A DNA stretch of 64,000 nt, from positions 30,947 through 94,946 of the forward strand of contig CAUSKK010000008.1 of assembly GCA_963532425.1 (NCBI GenBank), written 5' to 3'. Under the pieces are notes generated by a model. It saw only the letters and a program-made list of their open reading frames with translations, searched no databases and was not told the DNA's origin. Of the stretch, positions 46,490-55,304 are shown one piece after another (the stretch's first letter is position 1; each line of letters begins with the position of its first letter). The translations under genes were made by a program, and so were the position numbers. Origin of the DNA: CAUSKK01 sp963532425 (GTDB lineage Bacteria; Pseudomonadota; Gammaproteobacteria; Cardiobacteriales; Cardiobacteriaceae).

Positions 46490-47600
46490 AGCGCTCCCCG
46501 GCGCGGGCCGCATAAAAATCCTGGGCCCAGGCGGCGAAGCGCCGTTCGGCAATGGCCGTGCGCATCTGGCGCATTAGATTGATGTAGTAGTGCAGATTGT
46601 GAATGCTGTTGAGCCGGGCGCCGAGCATCTCGTTGCATTTGTCCAGATGGTGCAGATAGCTGCGGCTGTAGGAACGGCAGGTGTAGCAGTCGCAACCTTC
46701 CTCCACCGGCCGGGTGTCGGTTTTATAGCGGCTGTTGCGCAGTTTCAGCGTGCCGCCGGCGGTGAAGAGATAGGCATTGCGGGCGTTGCGCGTCGGCATA
46801 ACACAGTCAAACATATCGACGCCGCGCCGCACGCCCTCGACCAAATCCTCCGGCTTGCCCACGCCCATCAGATAGCGCGGTTTATCCGGGGGCAGCAGCG
46901 GCAGGGTGAAATCCAGCATGGCCTCGCGCTCGGCCTTGGGTTCGCCCACGGCCAGACCACCGATGGCGTAGCCGTGGAACGGCAAATCCCGAAGCGCTTC
47001 GGCCGAACGCCGGCGCAAATCCGCGTAGATACCGCCCTGGACGATGCCGAAGAGATTGTTCGGATTGTCGCCAAAGGCCGCCAGGGAGCGCTTCGCCCAG
47101 CGCAGGGACAGTTCCATGGAGTGTTCGGCCTCGGCGAAGCTGGCCGGGTAGGGCGTGCACTCGTCGAACTGCATGACGATGTTGGAATTCAGGGCCCGCT
47201 GCACCTGCATGGAACGTTCCGGACTCAGGAAAACTTCGCCGCCGTCCACCGGCGAGCGGAAACGCACGCCCTCCTCGCTGATTTTGCGAATCTTGGCCAG
47301 GGAAAAGACCTGGAAACCGCCGGAGTCGGTGAGAATGGGCCGGTGCCAGTTCATAAATTGATGCAGACCGCCGTGCTGCTGCACGATGGCCTCGCCCGGG
47401 CGCAGCATCAGGTGGAAGGTGTTGCCGAGGATAATCTCCGCCCCCAGCGCTTCCAGCTCCTCCACGGCCAGGCCCTTGACCGTGCCCAGGGTGCCCACCG
47501 GCATAAACACCGGCGTTTGCACGGTTTGGCCGTCGGCAAACGTAATAAAACCACGCCGGGCGGCGTGGTCTTGGTTAAGTAGGGTGAAGCGAAGGCTCAT
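46485..47600 (-). CDS. tgt: Queuine tRNA-ribosyltransferase
   Basis: A 371-residue TIM-barrel enzyme that exchanges guanine 34 for preQ1 in GUN-anticodon tRNAs. DSGGFQVFSLAKIR carries the general-base Asp, FDCVMPTRNARNAYLF the nucleophile Asp, and the zinc site is the Cys-X-Cys-X2-Ser...Cys...His set within CDCYTCRSYSRSYLHHLDKC. The ATG overlaps the stop of the peptidoglycan-binding protein by one base. A palindrome copy is inside, read as EAL. Confidence 0.98.
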   Translation of the reverse strand: MSLRFTLLNQDHAARRGFITFADGQTVQTPVFMPVGTLGTVKGLAVEELEALGAEIILGNTFHLMLRPGEAIVQQHGGLHQFMNWHRPILTDSGGFQVFSLAKIRKISEEGVRFRSPVDGGEVFLSPERSMQVQRALNSNIVMQFDECTPYPASFAEAEHSMELSLRWAKRSLAAFGDNPNNLFGIVQGGIYADLRRRSAEALRDLPFHGYAIGGLAVGEPKAEREAMLDFTLPLLPPDKPRYLMGVGKPEDLVEGVRRGVDMFDCVMPTRNARNAYLFTAGGTLKLRNSRYKTDTRPVEEGCDCYTCRSYSRSYLHHLDKCNEMLGARLNSIHNLHYYINLMRQMRTAIAERRFAAWAQDFYAARAGERL

Positions 47601-48598
47601 TACTGCTCAATGCCCAGCGAATCCAGCGTTTCCTTGGTCAGGCCGCCGACGCCCAGGTTGTGATCCTTCTGATATTTCTCGATGGCGCGCAGGGTGGCTT
47701 TACCCATGGTGCCGTCGATGCTGCCAATCTTGTAGCCCTTGGCCTGCAGCGCCTTCTGCACGGCCTCGATGGTGTTGCCGTTCTTGGTGTCGTTGCAGAG
47801 CACATTTTCCCAGCGCACTTCCGCATCGGCCACCTTCTCGAAGACGGTAACTTCGGCGTACTCGGCCGGAATGGTTTTCTGCTCCTCCCGGGCCGGGGTT
47901 ACCAGTTTTTTCACCTTGACCGTCTGGAATTCGGCCGGCTCTTCGATTTCCACCACTTCGGCCGGTTTTTCCACCACCTGCTTCTTCACGATGGTGGTTT
48001 TTGGGGGCACGGTGCTGTCCTTCACCGATGCCTTGCTGGCCACCACCTGCTTGGAGATGGTATTGACCTCGGCCGGAATCTCGTCGAGGCGAAGCGCTTC
48101 GCCGGTGGTGGAGAAGGTGCGGGCGCCGCCCTCGGAACGGATGGTGCGGTAGGCCGGCTTGGTGGTGATTTCCTCGCTAACCTCGTTGTACTGGGGCGGA
48201 ATCACCTCTTTGCTCAGCGATTCCGGCTCGGTTACCACTTCCTCTTCCACGGTTTTCAGCACCGCCGGCACCACCTCCAGGCGCTTCACCGCCGGCTTCA
48301 CTTCCACCTGCTCTTCCACCCATTCATATTCGGCCGGAATGATTTCGATGGTCTGGGCCTCCTCCTTAATCACCACCTGTTCGGTGCGCGGCTCAAATTT
48401 GGCCGGCGTTACCACCAGCGCCGTACATTCGCCGGCCTTAACCTGGGGCAGGGCCAGCGCTTCGGTCAGCGGCGTGGAGCTGGGCGAGGGGGTGGCGGCG
48501 GGCGAAGCAGAGGGCGAAGCGCTGGGGGTGGCTTCCTGGGCTTGGCTGGCAAGGGTCAGTGCCAGGGCACTGGTCAACAGGGCAAATTTCAATTTCAT
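47600..48598 (-). CDS. Exported peptidoglycan-binding protein with Pro/Val-rich repeats
   Basis: A 332-residue protein with a signal peptide (FALLTSALALTLASQA), a Ser/Pro/Ala-rich linker, then about six to seven imperfect repeats of roughly 28 residues of the form IPAEYxxVxxxVxxxPA (residues about 60-255), and a C-terminal PG_binding_1 domain (NTIEAVQKALQAKGYKIGSIDG, then KATLRAIEKYQKDHNL). It probably spans part of the periplasm while held to the wall. No enzymatic domain is seen. It is translationally coupled to tgt, an unrelated function. A palindrome copy within is read as EALRL. Confidence 0.75.
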   Translation of the reverse strand: MKLKFALLTSALALTLASQAQEATPSASPSASPAATPSPSSTPLTEALALPQVKAGECTALVVTPAKFEPRTEQVVIKEEAQTIEIIPAEYEWVEEQVEVKPAVKRLEVVPAVLKTVEEEVVTEPESLSKEVIPPQYNEVSEEITTKPAYRTIRSEGGARTFSTTGEALRLDEIPAEVNTISKQVVASKASVKDSTVPPKTTIVKKQVVEKPAEVVEIEEPAEFQTVKVKKLVTPAREEQKTIPAEYAEVTVFEKVADAEVRWENVLCNDTKNGNTIEAVQKALQAKGYKIGSIDGTMGKATLRAIEKYQKDHNLGVGGLTKETLDSLGIEQ

Positions 48599-48645
48599 TA
48601 TTCATTTCCTCGGACTAAAAGGCCCATTTTAACGGGGCGGGGGGA

Positions 48646-49185
48646 CTATTTGAAAAGGTGCGTGCGGTAGAAACGCAGCTCGGCGATGCTCTCGCGAATG
48701 TCGCTGAGGGCCTCGTGGCGATTGGCCTTGGTGAAACCTAGCTCCGGATACCAGCGCCGGGCCAGCTCCTTCACCGTGGAAACGTCCACATTGCGATAGT
48801 GGAAATGGCGTTCCAGCGTCGGCATATAGCGGACGAGAAAGCGGCGGTCCTGGCCGATGCTGTTGCCGCAGAGCGGCGTCTGGCCGGCGGGCACGAAGCG
48901 CTTCACAAAATCCAGGGCCCGGGCCTCGACCTCGGCGGTGCTCAGGCCACTGGCGCGGCAGCGGTCGATGAGGCCACTGGCGCCGTGGTGCTGGCGATTC
49001 CAGTCGTCCAGGCCGGCGAAGACCGGCTCCGGCTGGTGCAGGGCCAGCGGCGGGAATTCCTCCAGAATATTTAGGTCGCTATCGGTGGCGATGAGGGCCA
49101 GCTCCAGAATGACATCAATCTGCGGATTGAGGCCGCTCATCTCCAAATCCAACCAGATGAGATTAGCCGGCGGGCGGGGCGTCAA
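48646..49185 (-). CDS. orn: Oligoribonuclease
   Basis: A 179-residue DEDDh 3'-5' exonuclease that finishes RNA decay by cleaving di- and short oligonucleotides, including pGpG. Catalytic residues: Asp and Glu in LIWLDLEMSGL, Asp in CGNSIGQDRRFL, and His/Asp in NRHEALSDIRESI. No ATG is available before the catalytic WLDLE, so the TTG at 49185 is the most likely start. This start overlaps the 3' end of the lipoprotein gene by 23 bases. Confidence 0.95.
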   Translation of the reverse strand: MTPRPPANLIWLDLEMSGLNPQIDVILELALIATDSDLNILEEFPPLALHQPEPVFAGLDDWNRQHHGASGLIDRCRASGLSTAEVEARALDFVKRFVPAGQTPLCGNSIGQDRRFLVRYMPTLERHFHYRNVDVSTVKELARRWYPELGFTKANRHEALSDIRESIAELRFYRTHLFK

Positions 49186-49642
49186 AAACCTTCTCCAGTT
49201 TGTACTGCTCGGACAGGGTTTCGCCCTTGGGCGAGAGCATCTCCAGCGCCAGCACGCTGACCCGGAACGGCAGGGTTTCGTTGTTATTTTTCAGTTCGAT
49301 GGTGTTGCTGTCGCGCCACTCGAAGAAGCCCTCCAGATAGTTATCCTCGTTGCTGACGCCAACGTTGCGCGAACGAATCATATAGCTCTGGTCCTGGCCG
49401 AGCAGCAGCGACATGGCGACGCCGTCGCAGTGGTCGAGGTTGCAGGGCAGCACCCCCTGATAGAGGCCGTCCCAGGCCACATTTTCCTTGGCGTTGGCGG
49501 TGATTTGTTCCACGATGGCCTGGATTTCCGTTTGGGCCGGGGGCGAAGGGGGATTTTCCGCCGTGTCGCCGGGGGCCGGGGCCTTGGGCCGGGGCGCACA
49601 GGCGCTCAACAGCAGCAGCAGCAGAAGGCTGGACGTTTTCAT
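49163..49642 (-). CDS. NlpE-like lipoprotein
   Basis: A 159-residue lipoprotein. The signal ends in the lipobox LLSAC, with Cys15 as the lipid site. After a Pro-rich linker comes WDGLYQGVLPC, then CDGVAMSLLLGQDQSYMI, which resembles the N-terminal domain of NlpE (outer membrane copper-stress and adhesion sensor). The two Cys are separated by four residues rather than two. The C-terminal part (NTIELKNNNETLPFRVSVL and LEMLSPKGE) fits the barrel of that family. The role is inferred. It overlaps orn. Confidence 0.7.
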   Translation of the reverse strand: MKTSSLLLLLLLSACAPRPKAPAPGDTAENPPSPPAQTEIQAIVEQITANAKENVAWDGLYQGVLPCNLDHCDGVAMSLLLGQDQSYMIRSRNVGVSNEDNYLEGFFEWRDSNTIELKNNNETLPFRVSVLALEMLSPKGETLSEQYKLEKVFDAPPAG

Positions 49643-49816
49643 TGATTATTTCCTTACGAGTACAGAGCAACAGCTCCCGCATTGCTCCGGAGGTTGAAAC
49701 GGCGCTTCGGCACAGGCGCGAAGCCGCGTCTATTCTAGCGAGAAAGCGCCGGCCGAGGCGATAAAATAGCCCCTTTTCCCGGCCGTTGCCGTGCCGGTTC
49801 AACCCTTTGAATCAAC

Positions 49817-52800
49817 ATGAAATTAACCGCCATCAAACTGCAGGGGTTCAAATCCTTTGCCCCGCCCACCACCTTTCCCCTGGACGCGCCGCTGACCGGC
49901 ATCATCGGTCCCAACGGCTGCGGCAAGAGCAACATCATCGACGCCGTACGCTGGGTGCTGGGCGAAAACGCCATGAAGCAGCTGCGCGGGGCCAGCGCCA
50001 ACGACGTGCTCTTCGCCGGCACCTCGGCCCGAGCCGCCGCCAGCGCCGCCACGGTGGAACTGCTCTTTGACAACCGCGACGGCCGCATCGGCGGGCCCTT
50101 CGGGGCCTACGATGAAATCAGTATCTGCCGCCGGCTGAGCCGCAGCGGCGCCTCCCTCTACCAGATTAATCAGAAGGTGGTGCGCCGCCGGGACGTGGTC
50201 GAACTGCTGCAGGCGGTGGGGGTCAGTGCGCGCAGCTATGCGGTCATCGAACAGGGCATGATTGGCCGCATCATCGAGGCCCGGCCCGAGGAAATCCGCA
50301 GTTTTCTGGAGGAGGCCGCCGGCATCGCCATCTATAAAAGTCGCCGCCGGGAAACCGAGGAACGCATGGTGGAGGTCAGCGCCCATCTGCAGCGCCACGA
50401 TGACCGGCTCAGCCAGCTGGCGGCCCAGTGTGAGCGGCTGGCCGGCGAGGCCCAGACGGCCACGGCCTACCAAAAATTGCAGAGCGCCCTGGCCGACAGC
50501 AGCCACCGCTGGCAGAGCTGGCAGCTGCACCAGCTCCGCCTCCAGCTGGCCACCCTGGCCGATGACCAGCGCCACACCGAAGCCCAGCTGGCGGCCCTGG
50601 CCGAGAGTCCGGGGGCGGCCCTCTGGGAGCAGTGCCAGCGGGAACAGCAGCAGTGCCAGAGCCAGTGGCAGCAGGCCAAGGGGCGGCTGGAACAGGGCCG
50701 GGGTCGGCTCAGCCAGGGCCAACAGCGCCGGGAAGCGCTGCGGCTGCAGCTGCAGTTCAACCGGGAGAAACAGCAGGAACAGCAGCAGCAGCGCCAGGCC
50801 CTGGAAACGGCCATCGCCACCGCCCGGGAACAGCTACAGGAACTGCAGCGGCAGCTGCAGCAGGCGGAAACGGCCCTCAACGCCCACGCCCCGGCCCTGC
50901 TCCAGCTGGAGGAACGGCACCGGGAAGCGCTGCAGGCCCAGGAGCGCGCCCGGCTGCGCCAGCAGGAACGGCTGCAACAGCAGCAGCAGGGCCAGCAGCG
51001 CCGCGCCCGGCTCCAGCAGGAAAATCAGCAGCTGCAGCGCCAGCGCCAGAGCTGGCAGGAGCGGCTGGCCAGTCTCCAGCCCGCGCCGGCCGGGGCCGAG
51101 CCCGAGGACGACGCCGGCGTTAACGGGGACGCCCTCGCCGCCGCCGAGGCCGAAGCGCTTCTCCTCGCCGAACAACAGGCCGAGGCGGAAAGCCAACTGG
51201 CCGACCTGGGCCAACAACTCGACAACGCCCGGGCCGCCAGTGCCAGCGCCCGCCAGCACTGGCAGCATCAACGCGGCCAGCTCGACGCCCTGCTGGCCCT
51301 GGAACCGGAACCGGCCCCCGCCGGCGGCGAAGCGCTTCCCCCCCTGCCGCGCCTGCTCGACCAGCTGGAGGTGGAAGCGCTTTGGCGGCCGGCCCTGGAA
51401 CGCCACCTCAGCCGCTGGCTGGCCACGCCCTTCAGCGCCGACCCGGTCCACTGGACGGCGGCCCTGCGCGCCGGGCTGGCCCTCACCGGCCCGGGCACGG
51501 TGCCGGCGGCCTGGGCCGACATCATCAGCGGCGCGGTGGATTTGGCCCTGCCGCTGGCGGCCCTGCAGCCGCTGGCCCAGCACGACGGGGCCATCGACCG
51601 GGAGGCGCTCGGCCCCCATTGCTATCTGACCCTGGACGGCACCCTGATGAGCCGAACCAGCCTGCTGCCCGGCGGCAGCGGCGGTCTGCTGTCCGCCCGG
51701 GCCCGGCGCGAGGAGCTGGAGGCCCGACTGCCCGAGCTGAGCGCCGCCCTAGCGGCGGCCGAGGCCGAGGAACAGGCCCAGTCCCAGCGGCTGGCCGAAG
51801 GGCGGGCGACCCTGGCCCAGCTGAGCCAGCGGCTGGCGGCCCAGCAGGAAGCGCTTCACCAGCGGCGCCACCGGGAACAGCTGCGCCAGCAGGAACGGGC
51901 CCACCGGGCCGAGCGGGCGGCGGAACAGGAACGCCAGCGCCGGGCCCTGGAACAGGATTTGGCCGCCCTGCTCCAGCGCCAGGAGGAGCTGCGCGAGGAA
52001 CTGCTCACCGTGGAAGAAATGCTGCTGCTGGCCGAGGAGGAGGGTGCCGGCGCCCTGCTCGACAGCGAGGAACTGGCCCGGGCCCAGACGGCCTGGGCGG
52101 CGGCGGACGGGGCCCAGCGCGAACGCCAGCAGCAGAAGGTGCGCCTGCAAACCCAGCTGCAGAATATCCAGGAGGCTCTGGCCCGGCACAATCTCGACGA
52201 ACACGAGCGCGCCCGCCGGCTCCGGGCCGAAACCGAGGCCGGCGAAGCGCTCCAGCTGGAGCTGGAGGAAATCACCCTCCGGCTGGCCGAGGAGGAGGAG
52301 GCCCTGGCAGCCCTGGCCCGGGAACTGGAGGAACAGCAGCGCGATTTGAACGCGGCCCAGCAGCGTTTCCGCGAACAGGAACAGCTGCGCCAGAACGAGG
52401 CCCAGCAGCGGGAAATCCTGCGTGAACGCCAGCAGCTGCAACGGGGCCAGCTGGAGCAGCTGCGCCAGAACGCCGAGGCCCTCAACGAGGAAATCGAGGC
52501 CGAGGGTCGGCCCGCCCTGAGCTTTGGTGCCGATGAGACCCTGGACACCGCCGCCCTGCAGCAGCAGCTGCGCCAGCTGAAACAGCAGCTGGCCGGCCTC
52601 GGGGCGGTCAATCTCAGCGCCATCGCCCAGTTCGAGGAGAGCCAGCACGACCATGACCAGCTGGCGGCCCAGGTGGCGGACATCCGCGCCAGTCTGGAGA
52701 TGCTGCAGACGGCCATCGCCACCCTGGACGGCGAAACCCGCCAGCGCCTGCAGGAGACGATGACGGCGGTCAATGAGCATTTCGGTGGCCACATCGCCCG

Positions 52801-53188
52801 GCTCTTCGCCGGCGGCAATGGCTCCCTGCGCTGGACGGACAGCGACATTCTCAGCGCCGGCGTGCAAATCAACGTGGCCCTGGCCGGCAAAAAGCTGCGC
52901 CATCTGGCCGCCCTCTCCGGCGGGGAAAAGGCCCTGACGGCCCTGGCCCTGGTCTTCGCCCTCTTCCGGCTGCAGCCGGCGCCCTTCTGCCTGCTGGACG
53001 AGGTCGATGCACCGCTGGACGAGGCCAACGTGGGTCGGCTCTGCGCCCTGCTGGAGGAAATGAGCGCCAGCACCCAGCTGGTTTTGATTACCCACCACAA
53101 GCGCACCATGCAGAGCTGCGCCAAGCTCATCGGCGTAACCATGAGCGAACCCGGCGTGTCGCGGCTGGTGGGCGTGCAACTGTCCTAG
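49817..53188 (+). CDS. smc: Chromosome segregation protein SMC
   Basis: An 1123-residue condensin subunit. Head halves: Walker A GIIGPNGCGKSNIIDAVRWV (residues about 30-50), signature LSGGEKALTALALVFALF and Walker B PFCLLDEVDAPLDEANVG near the C-terminus. Two very Gln/Glu/Arg/Leu-rich coiled coils flank a hinge at about residues 500-640. The coils use strings of CAG and CTG codons. Some palindrome copies fall in the coils as EAL. Instead of the zipA/ligA genes found next to smc in pseudomonads, four small overlapping genes follow, beginning 10 bases downstream. Confidence 0.96.
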   Translation: MKLTAIKLQGFKSFAPPTTFPLDAPLTGIIGPNGCGKSNIIDAVRWVLGENAMKQLRGASANDVLFAGTSARAAASAATVELLFDNRDGRIGGPFGAYDEISICRRLSRSGASLYQINQKVVRRRDVVELLQAVGVSARSYAVIEQGMIGRIIEARPEEIRSFLEEAAGIAIYKSRRRETEERMVEVSAHLQRHDDRLSQLAAQCERLAGEAQTATAYQKLQSALADSSHRWQSWQLHQLRLQLATLADDQRHTEAQLAALAESPGAALWEQCQREQQQCQSQWQQAKGRLEQGRGRLSQGQQRREALRLQLQFNREKQQEQQQQRQALETAIATAREQLQELQRQLQQAETALNAHAPALLQLEERHREALQAQERARLRQQERLQQQQQGQQRRARLQQENQQLQRQRQSWQERLASLQPAPAGAEPEDDAGVNGDALAAAEAEALLLAEQQAEAESQLADLGQQLDNARAASASARQHWQHQRGQLDALLALEPEPAPAGGEALPPLPRLLDQLEVEALWRPALERHLSRWLATPFSADPVHWTAALRAGLALTGPGTVPAAWADIISGAVDLALPLAALQPLAQHDGAIDREALGPHCYLTLDGTLMSRTSLLPGGSGGLLSARARREELEARLPELSAALAAAEAEEQAQSQRLAEGRATLAQLSQRLAAQQEALHQRRHREQLRQQERAHRAERAAEQERQRRALEQDLAALLQRQEELREELLTVEEMLLLAEEEGAGALLDSEELARAQTAWAAADGAQRERQQQKVRLQTQLQNIQEALARHNLDEHERARRLRAETEAGEALQLELEEITLRLAEEEEALAALARELEEQQRDLNAAQQRFREQEQLRQNEAQQREILRERQQLQRGQLEQLRQNAEALNEEIEAEGRPALSFGADETLDTAALQQQLRQLKQQLAGLGAVNLSAIAQFEESQHDHDQLAAQVADIRASLEMLQTAIATLDGETRQRLQETMTAVNEHFGGHIARLFAGGNGSLRWTDSDILSAGVQINVALAGKKLRHLAALSGGEKALTALALVFALFRLQPAPFCLLDEVDAPLDEANVGRLCALLEEMSASTQLVLITHHKRTMQSCAKLIGVTMSEPGVSRLVGVQLS

Positions 53189-53198
53189 GAGAGACCCC

Positions 53199-53768
53199 AT
53201 GAACGAAAATCCCCCATCCGACGGCCCGCGCTTCCTGCCCCAGGGCATCGAAGTTCAGCTGCACCACTCCCGCCCCCGGCAGCTGCTCGGCGGCCGGCTG
53301 CGGCGCCCGCAGGCCGAGCAGGGCACCAATCTTTATATCTTCGGCACGCTGATGGCGGCGCTGGAAAAGGCCGTGCAGGCCAATGACCCCGAGGCCCGGC
53401 GCTGCTGGCGTCTGCTGCTGCTGGCCATTGAGCGGGTGGAACGGCTGCTGGCGGCGGCCCGGGAACGGCTGGAAACGCTGCTGGCCACGGCCACAATGGT
53501 AAAACTGGAACCCCGACGCGGCCCCGGCGCCAAAACCTATCTCTACAGCTACAACACCGCCCCGGCCAAGCGCCTGCTGCTGCTGCTCCATGACTATGAC
53601 CGGCTGCTGTGCCGGGCCTGGCCCTACCAGCAGGCCCAGATTTTGAGCCGCTTCCACTACCACTACTACAACAGCCTGGACGAGCTGCTGCTGCATCTGC
53701 TCTGGCTGCCGTTCCGGCTGGAGGTGCCGGCTTTGCTGGGCCTGCAGGCCCCGGGACAACGCCAATGA
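53199..53768 (+). CDS. smc-linked protein 1, AcaB/DUF1845-like
   Basis: A 189-residue helical protein. The segments GIEVQLHHSRPRQLLGGRL, then ANDPEARRCWRLLLLAIERVERLL and LLLHDYDRLLCRAWPYQQAQ, follow the layout I recall for the DUF1845/AcaB (PFL_4669) family known from integrative conjugative elements. This is a weak match made by eye. The next three genes share the YDRLL-R-PY core or its remnants, so the set looks like a tandem family. It starts 10 bases after smc with an AGGAGA site, so it is almost certainly co-expressed with smc. A role with SMC is inferred from position only. Confidence 0.6.
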   Translation: MNENPPSDGPRFLPQGIEVQLHHSRPRQLLGGRLRRPQAEQGTNLYIFGTLMAALEKAVQANDPEARRCWRLLLLAIERVERLLAAARERLETLLATATMVKLEPRRGPGAKTYLYSYNTAPAKRLLLLLHDYDRLLCRAWPYQQAQILSRFHYHYYNSLDELLLHLLWLPFRLEVPALLGLQAPGQRQ

Positions 53769-54190
53769 ACGCCCGGACGACGCTCAAACTGTTGCAGCCG
53801 TCCAGCGGTCGGTCGGGCCACCCGGGTTTGCTCGGCTTCGACGGCCAGGTGGCCCAGCTGGAAGCGCTGGCCGCCGCCGGCAACGAGGAGGCCCGGCGGG
53901 GGCTGGCCCTGCTGGCCGATGAGCTGGACGCCCTGGTCTGGCTGGTCGGTGCCCTGGAAGCGCTTCTGGACGAACCGCCGGCCCGGCCGGTGCTGGATAG
54001 TCCGCCGGCCCTGCAGACGGCCCCGGCCCAACGGCTGCTCACGCTGCTGCTGCGTCAGGACGGCCTACTGGCCGCCGGTCTGGCCGGGGCGCGGCTGTTC
54101 CCCGAGTGGGTACGGCTGCTCAATTTTCCCCAACGCTGGGGCCTGCCGCCCCAGAACGACCCCCATCTGATTAATCCGCTGCTGCCATGA
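53765..54190 (+). CDS. smc-linked protein 2, diverged relative
   Basis: A 141-residue protein overlapping both neighbours by four bases (ATGA at each end). The middle (ARRGLALLADELDALVWLVGALEALL) aligns with the long helix of protein 1, and QRLLTLLLRQDGLLAAGLAGAR with its LLLLHDYDRLLCRAW segment, but the conserved Tyr-Asp is replaced by Gln-Asp and the C-terminus is shorter. It seems to be the most eroded member of the four. Function unknown. It contains a palindrome copy read as EALL. Confidence 0.6.
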   Translation: MNARTTLKLLQPSSGRSGHPGLLGFDGQVAQLEALAAAGNEEARRGLALLADELDALVWLVGALEALLDEPPARPVLDSPPALQTAPAQRLLTLLLRQDGLLAAGLAGARLFPEWVRLLNFPQRWGLPPQNDPHLINPLLP

Positions 54191-54720
54191 CCACCATTAA
54201 ATTTCCGGCCAAGGCCCTGGCCCTGCGCCTGGAACTACATCTGTTCCACAGCCGCCAGCTGGTGCGGCCCCAGCCCCAGGCGCCCGGGCTGGATTTCCCC
54301 AACTGGGCCCATTGCCTCATTTCGCTGGAACCCTACGGCGACGACCCCCGGGTGTGGCCGCTGCTGCTGCTGCTGGCCGGTGAACTGGACGCCACCGAAG
54401 CCCATTTCGACCGGCTCGAAGCCCGCTTCAACGGCTGGGCCGAGCAATGGGGTGAACGGGAACCGCTGAGTTCGGCCACGGCCCGGCCCTTTCTCTTCGG
54501 CCAGCGGCAGGAGCCTATCCGGCGCTGGCTGCGGCTGGTGGGCCGCTATGACTGGCTGCAGCGGCGCGCCTGGCCCTATCTGCAGAGCGGCGAGCTGAGT
54601 CCGCCCCATTTCGGCCACTATCAGAATCTGCGCTACACCCTCAACGCCGTGCTCTGGCGCGGGGTGCAGCTGGGCTTTCCCGGGCTGTTGCGCCGGCTGT
54701 GGGCGGAGAATCGGCCATGA
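54187..54720 (+). CDS. smc-linked protein 3, AcaB/DUF1845-like
   Basis: A 177-residue protein with LRLELHLFHSRQLVRPQ near the N-terminus (compare VQLHHSRPRQLLGG in protein 1), GDDPRVWPLLLLLAGELDATE, and LRLVGRYDWLQRRAWPYLQSGELSPPHFGHYQNL near the end (compare LLHDYDRLLCRAWPYQQAQ in protein 1). These shared blocks, in the same order, support common descent. It overlaps the preceding and following genes by four bases each. Function unknown. Confidence 0.65.
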   Translation: MTTIKFPAKALALRLELHLFHSRQLVRPQPQAPGLDFPNWAHCLISLEPYGDDPRVWPLLLLLAGELDATEAHFDRLEARFNGWAEQWGEREPLSSATARPFLFGQRQEPIRRWLRLVGRYDWLQRRAWPYLQSGELSPPHFGHYQNLRYTLNAVLWRGVQLGFPGLLRRLWAENRP

Positions 54721-55280
54721 GCGCGTCCAACGCCGAGACCCTCGTTCGCGACGGCGACGGTGCCCGTGTCCGCCTTGGCCACCCCCTCAGCCGCGAGCTG
54801 ACCCGGCACGTTTCCGGCGTCAAAAAGAAGGGCCATCGCGGCCTGGAGGATTTCGACCGGGAGCTGCAGCGCTACGCCAACGCCAGCCCGGCCGAGCAAA
54901 TCCTGCTGACCCTCATCGCCGATGACATCGCCAGCGCTGCCGCCCACTGCCGGGAACAGCGGGAGCGCTTCGACCGCTGGCGCACCCAGGCCGGCTGGCC
55001 GGCGCTGCCGGAGCTAGAAGCGGAGGAAGCCAGCCGGTTCCAGCTGCAGAGTCCGCTGGCCTGGCAGCTGCTGGGGCTGATTGTGGACTATGACCGGCTG
55101 CTGACCCGAATACAGCCCTACCACAAGGCCCGGCTGCTGCCGGAGACCCTCTATCGCTACTACAAGAGTATGGCCACGCGCATTTCGCTGGTGCTGACCC
55201 TGCCCGAGCGCCTGGAGCTGAGCGAACCCCTGCCCCCGGCCGAACCGAGCCCACCCCCCATTCCCGGCCTGCGCCAGTAG
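54717..55280 (+). CDS. smc-linked protein 4, AcaB/DUF1845-like
   Basis: A 187-residue protein. The first 50 residues differ from the other members; then SPAEQILLTLIADDIASAAAH and LLGLIVDYDRLLTRIQPYHK match the long-helix and YDRLL-R-PY blocks, followed by LYRYYKSMATRISLVLTLPE, like HYHYYNSLDELLLHLLWLP in protein 1. The C-terminus is Pro-rich. The ATG at 54717 overlaps the previous stop. It is the last gene before a palindrome block; no clear terminator with a T run is seen. Confidence 0.65.
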   Translation: MSASNAETLVRDGDGARVRLGHPLSRELTRHVSGVKKKGHRGLEDFDRELQRYANASPAEQILLTLIADDIASAAAHCREQRERFDRWRTQAGWPALPELEAEEASRFQLQSPLAWQLLGLIVDYDRLLTRIQPYHKARLLPETLYRYYKSMATRISLVLTLPERLELSEPLPPAEPSPPPIPGLRQ

Positions 55281-55304
55281 GAAGGCTTTCGGGCGGAAAG
55301 CCCA

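Noticed and set aside
53199..55280. Integrative conjugative element around the AcaB-like genes
   Set aside because: No integrase, relaxase, type IV secretion gene, attachment site or tRNA-flanking repeat is visible; the genes are embedded in the smc operon.
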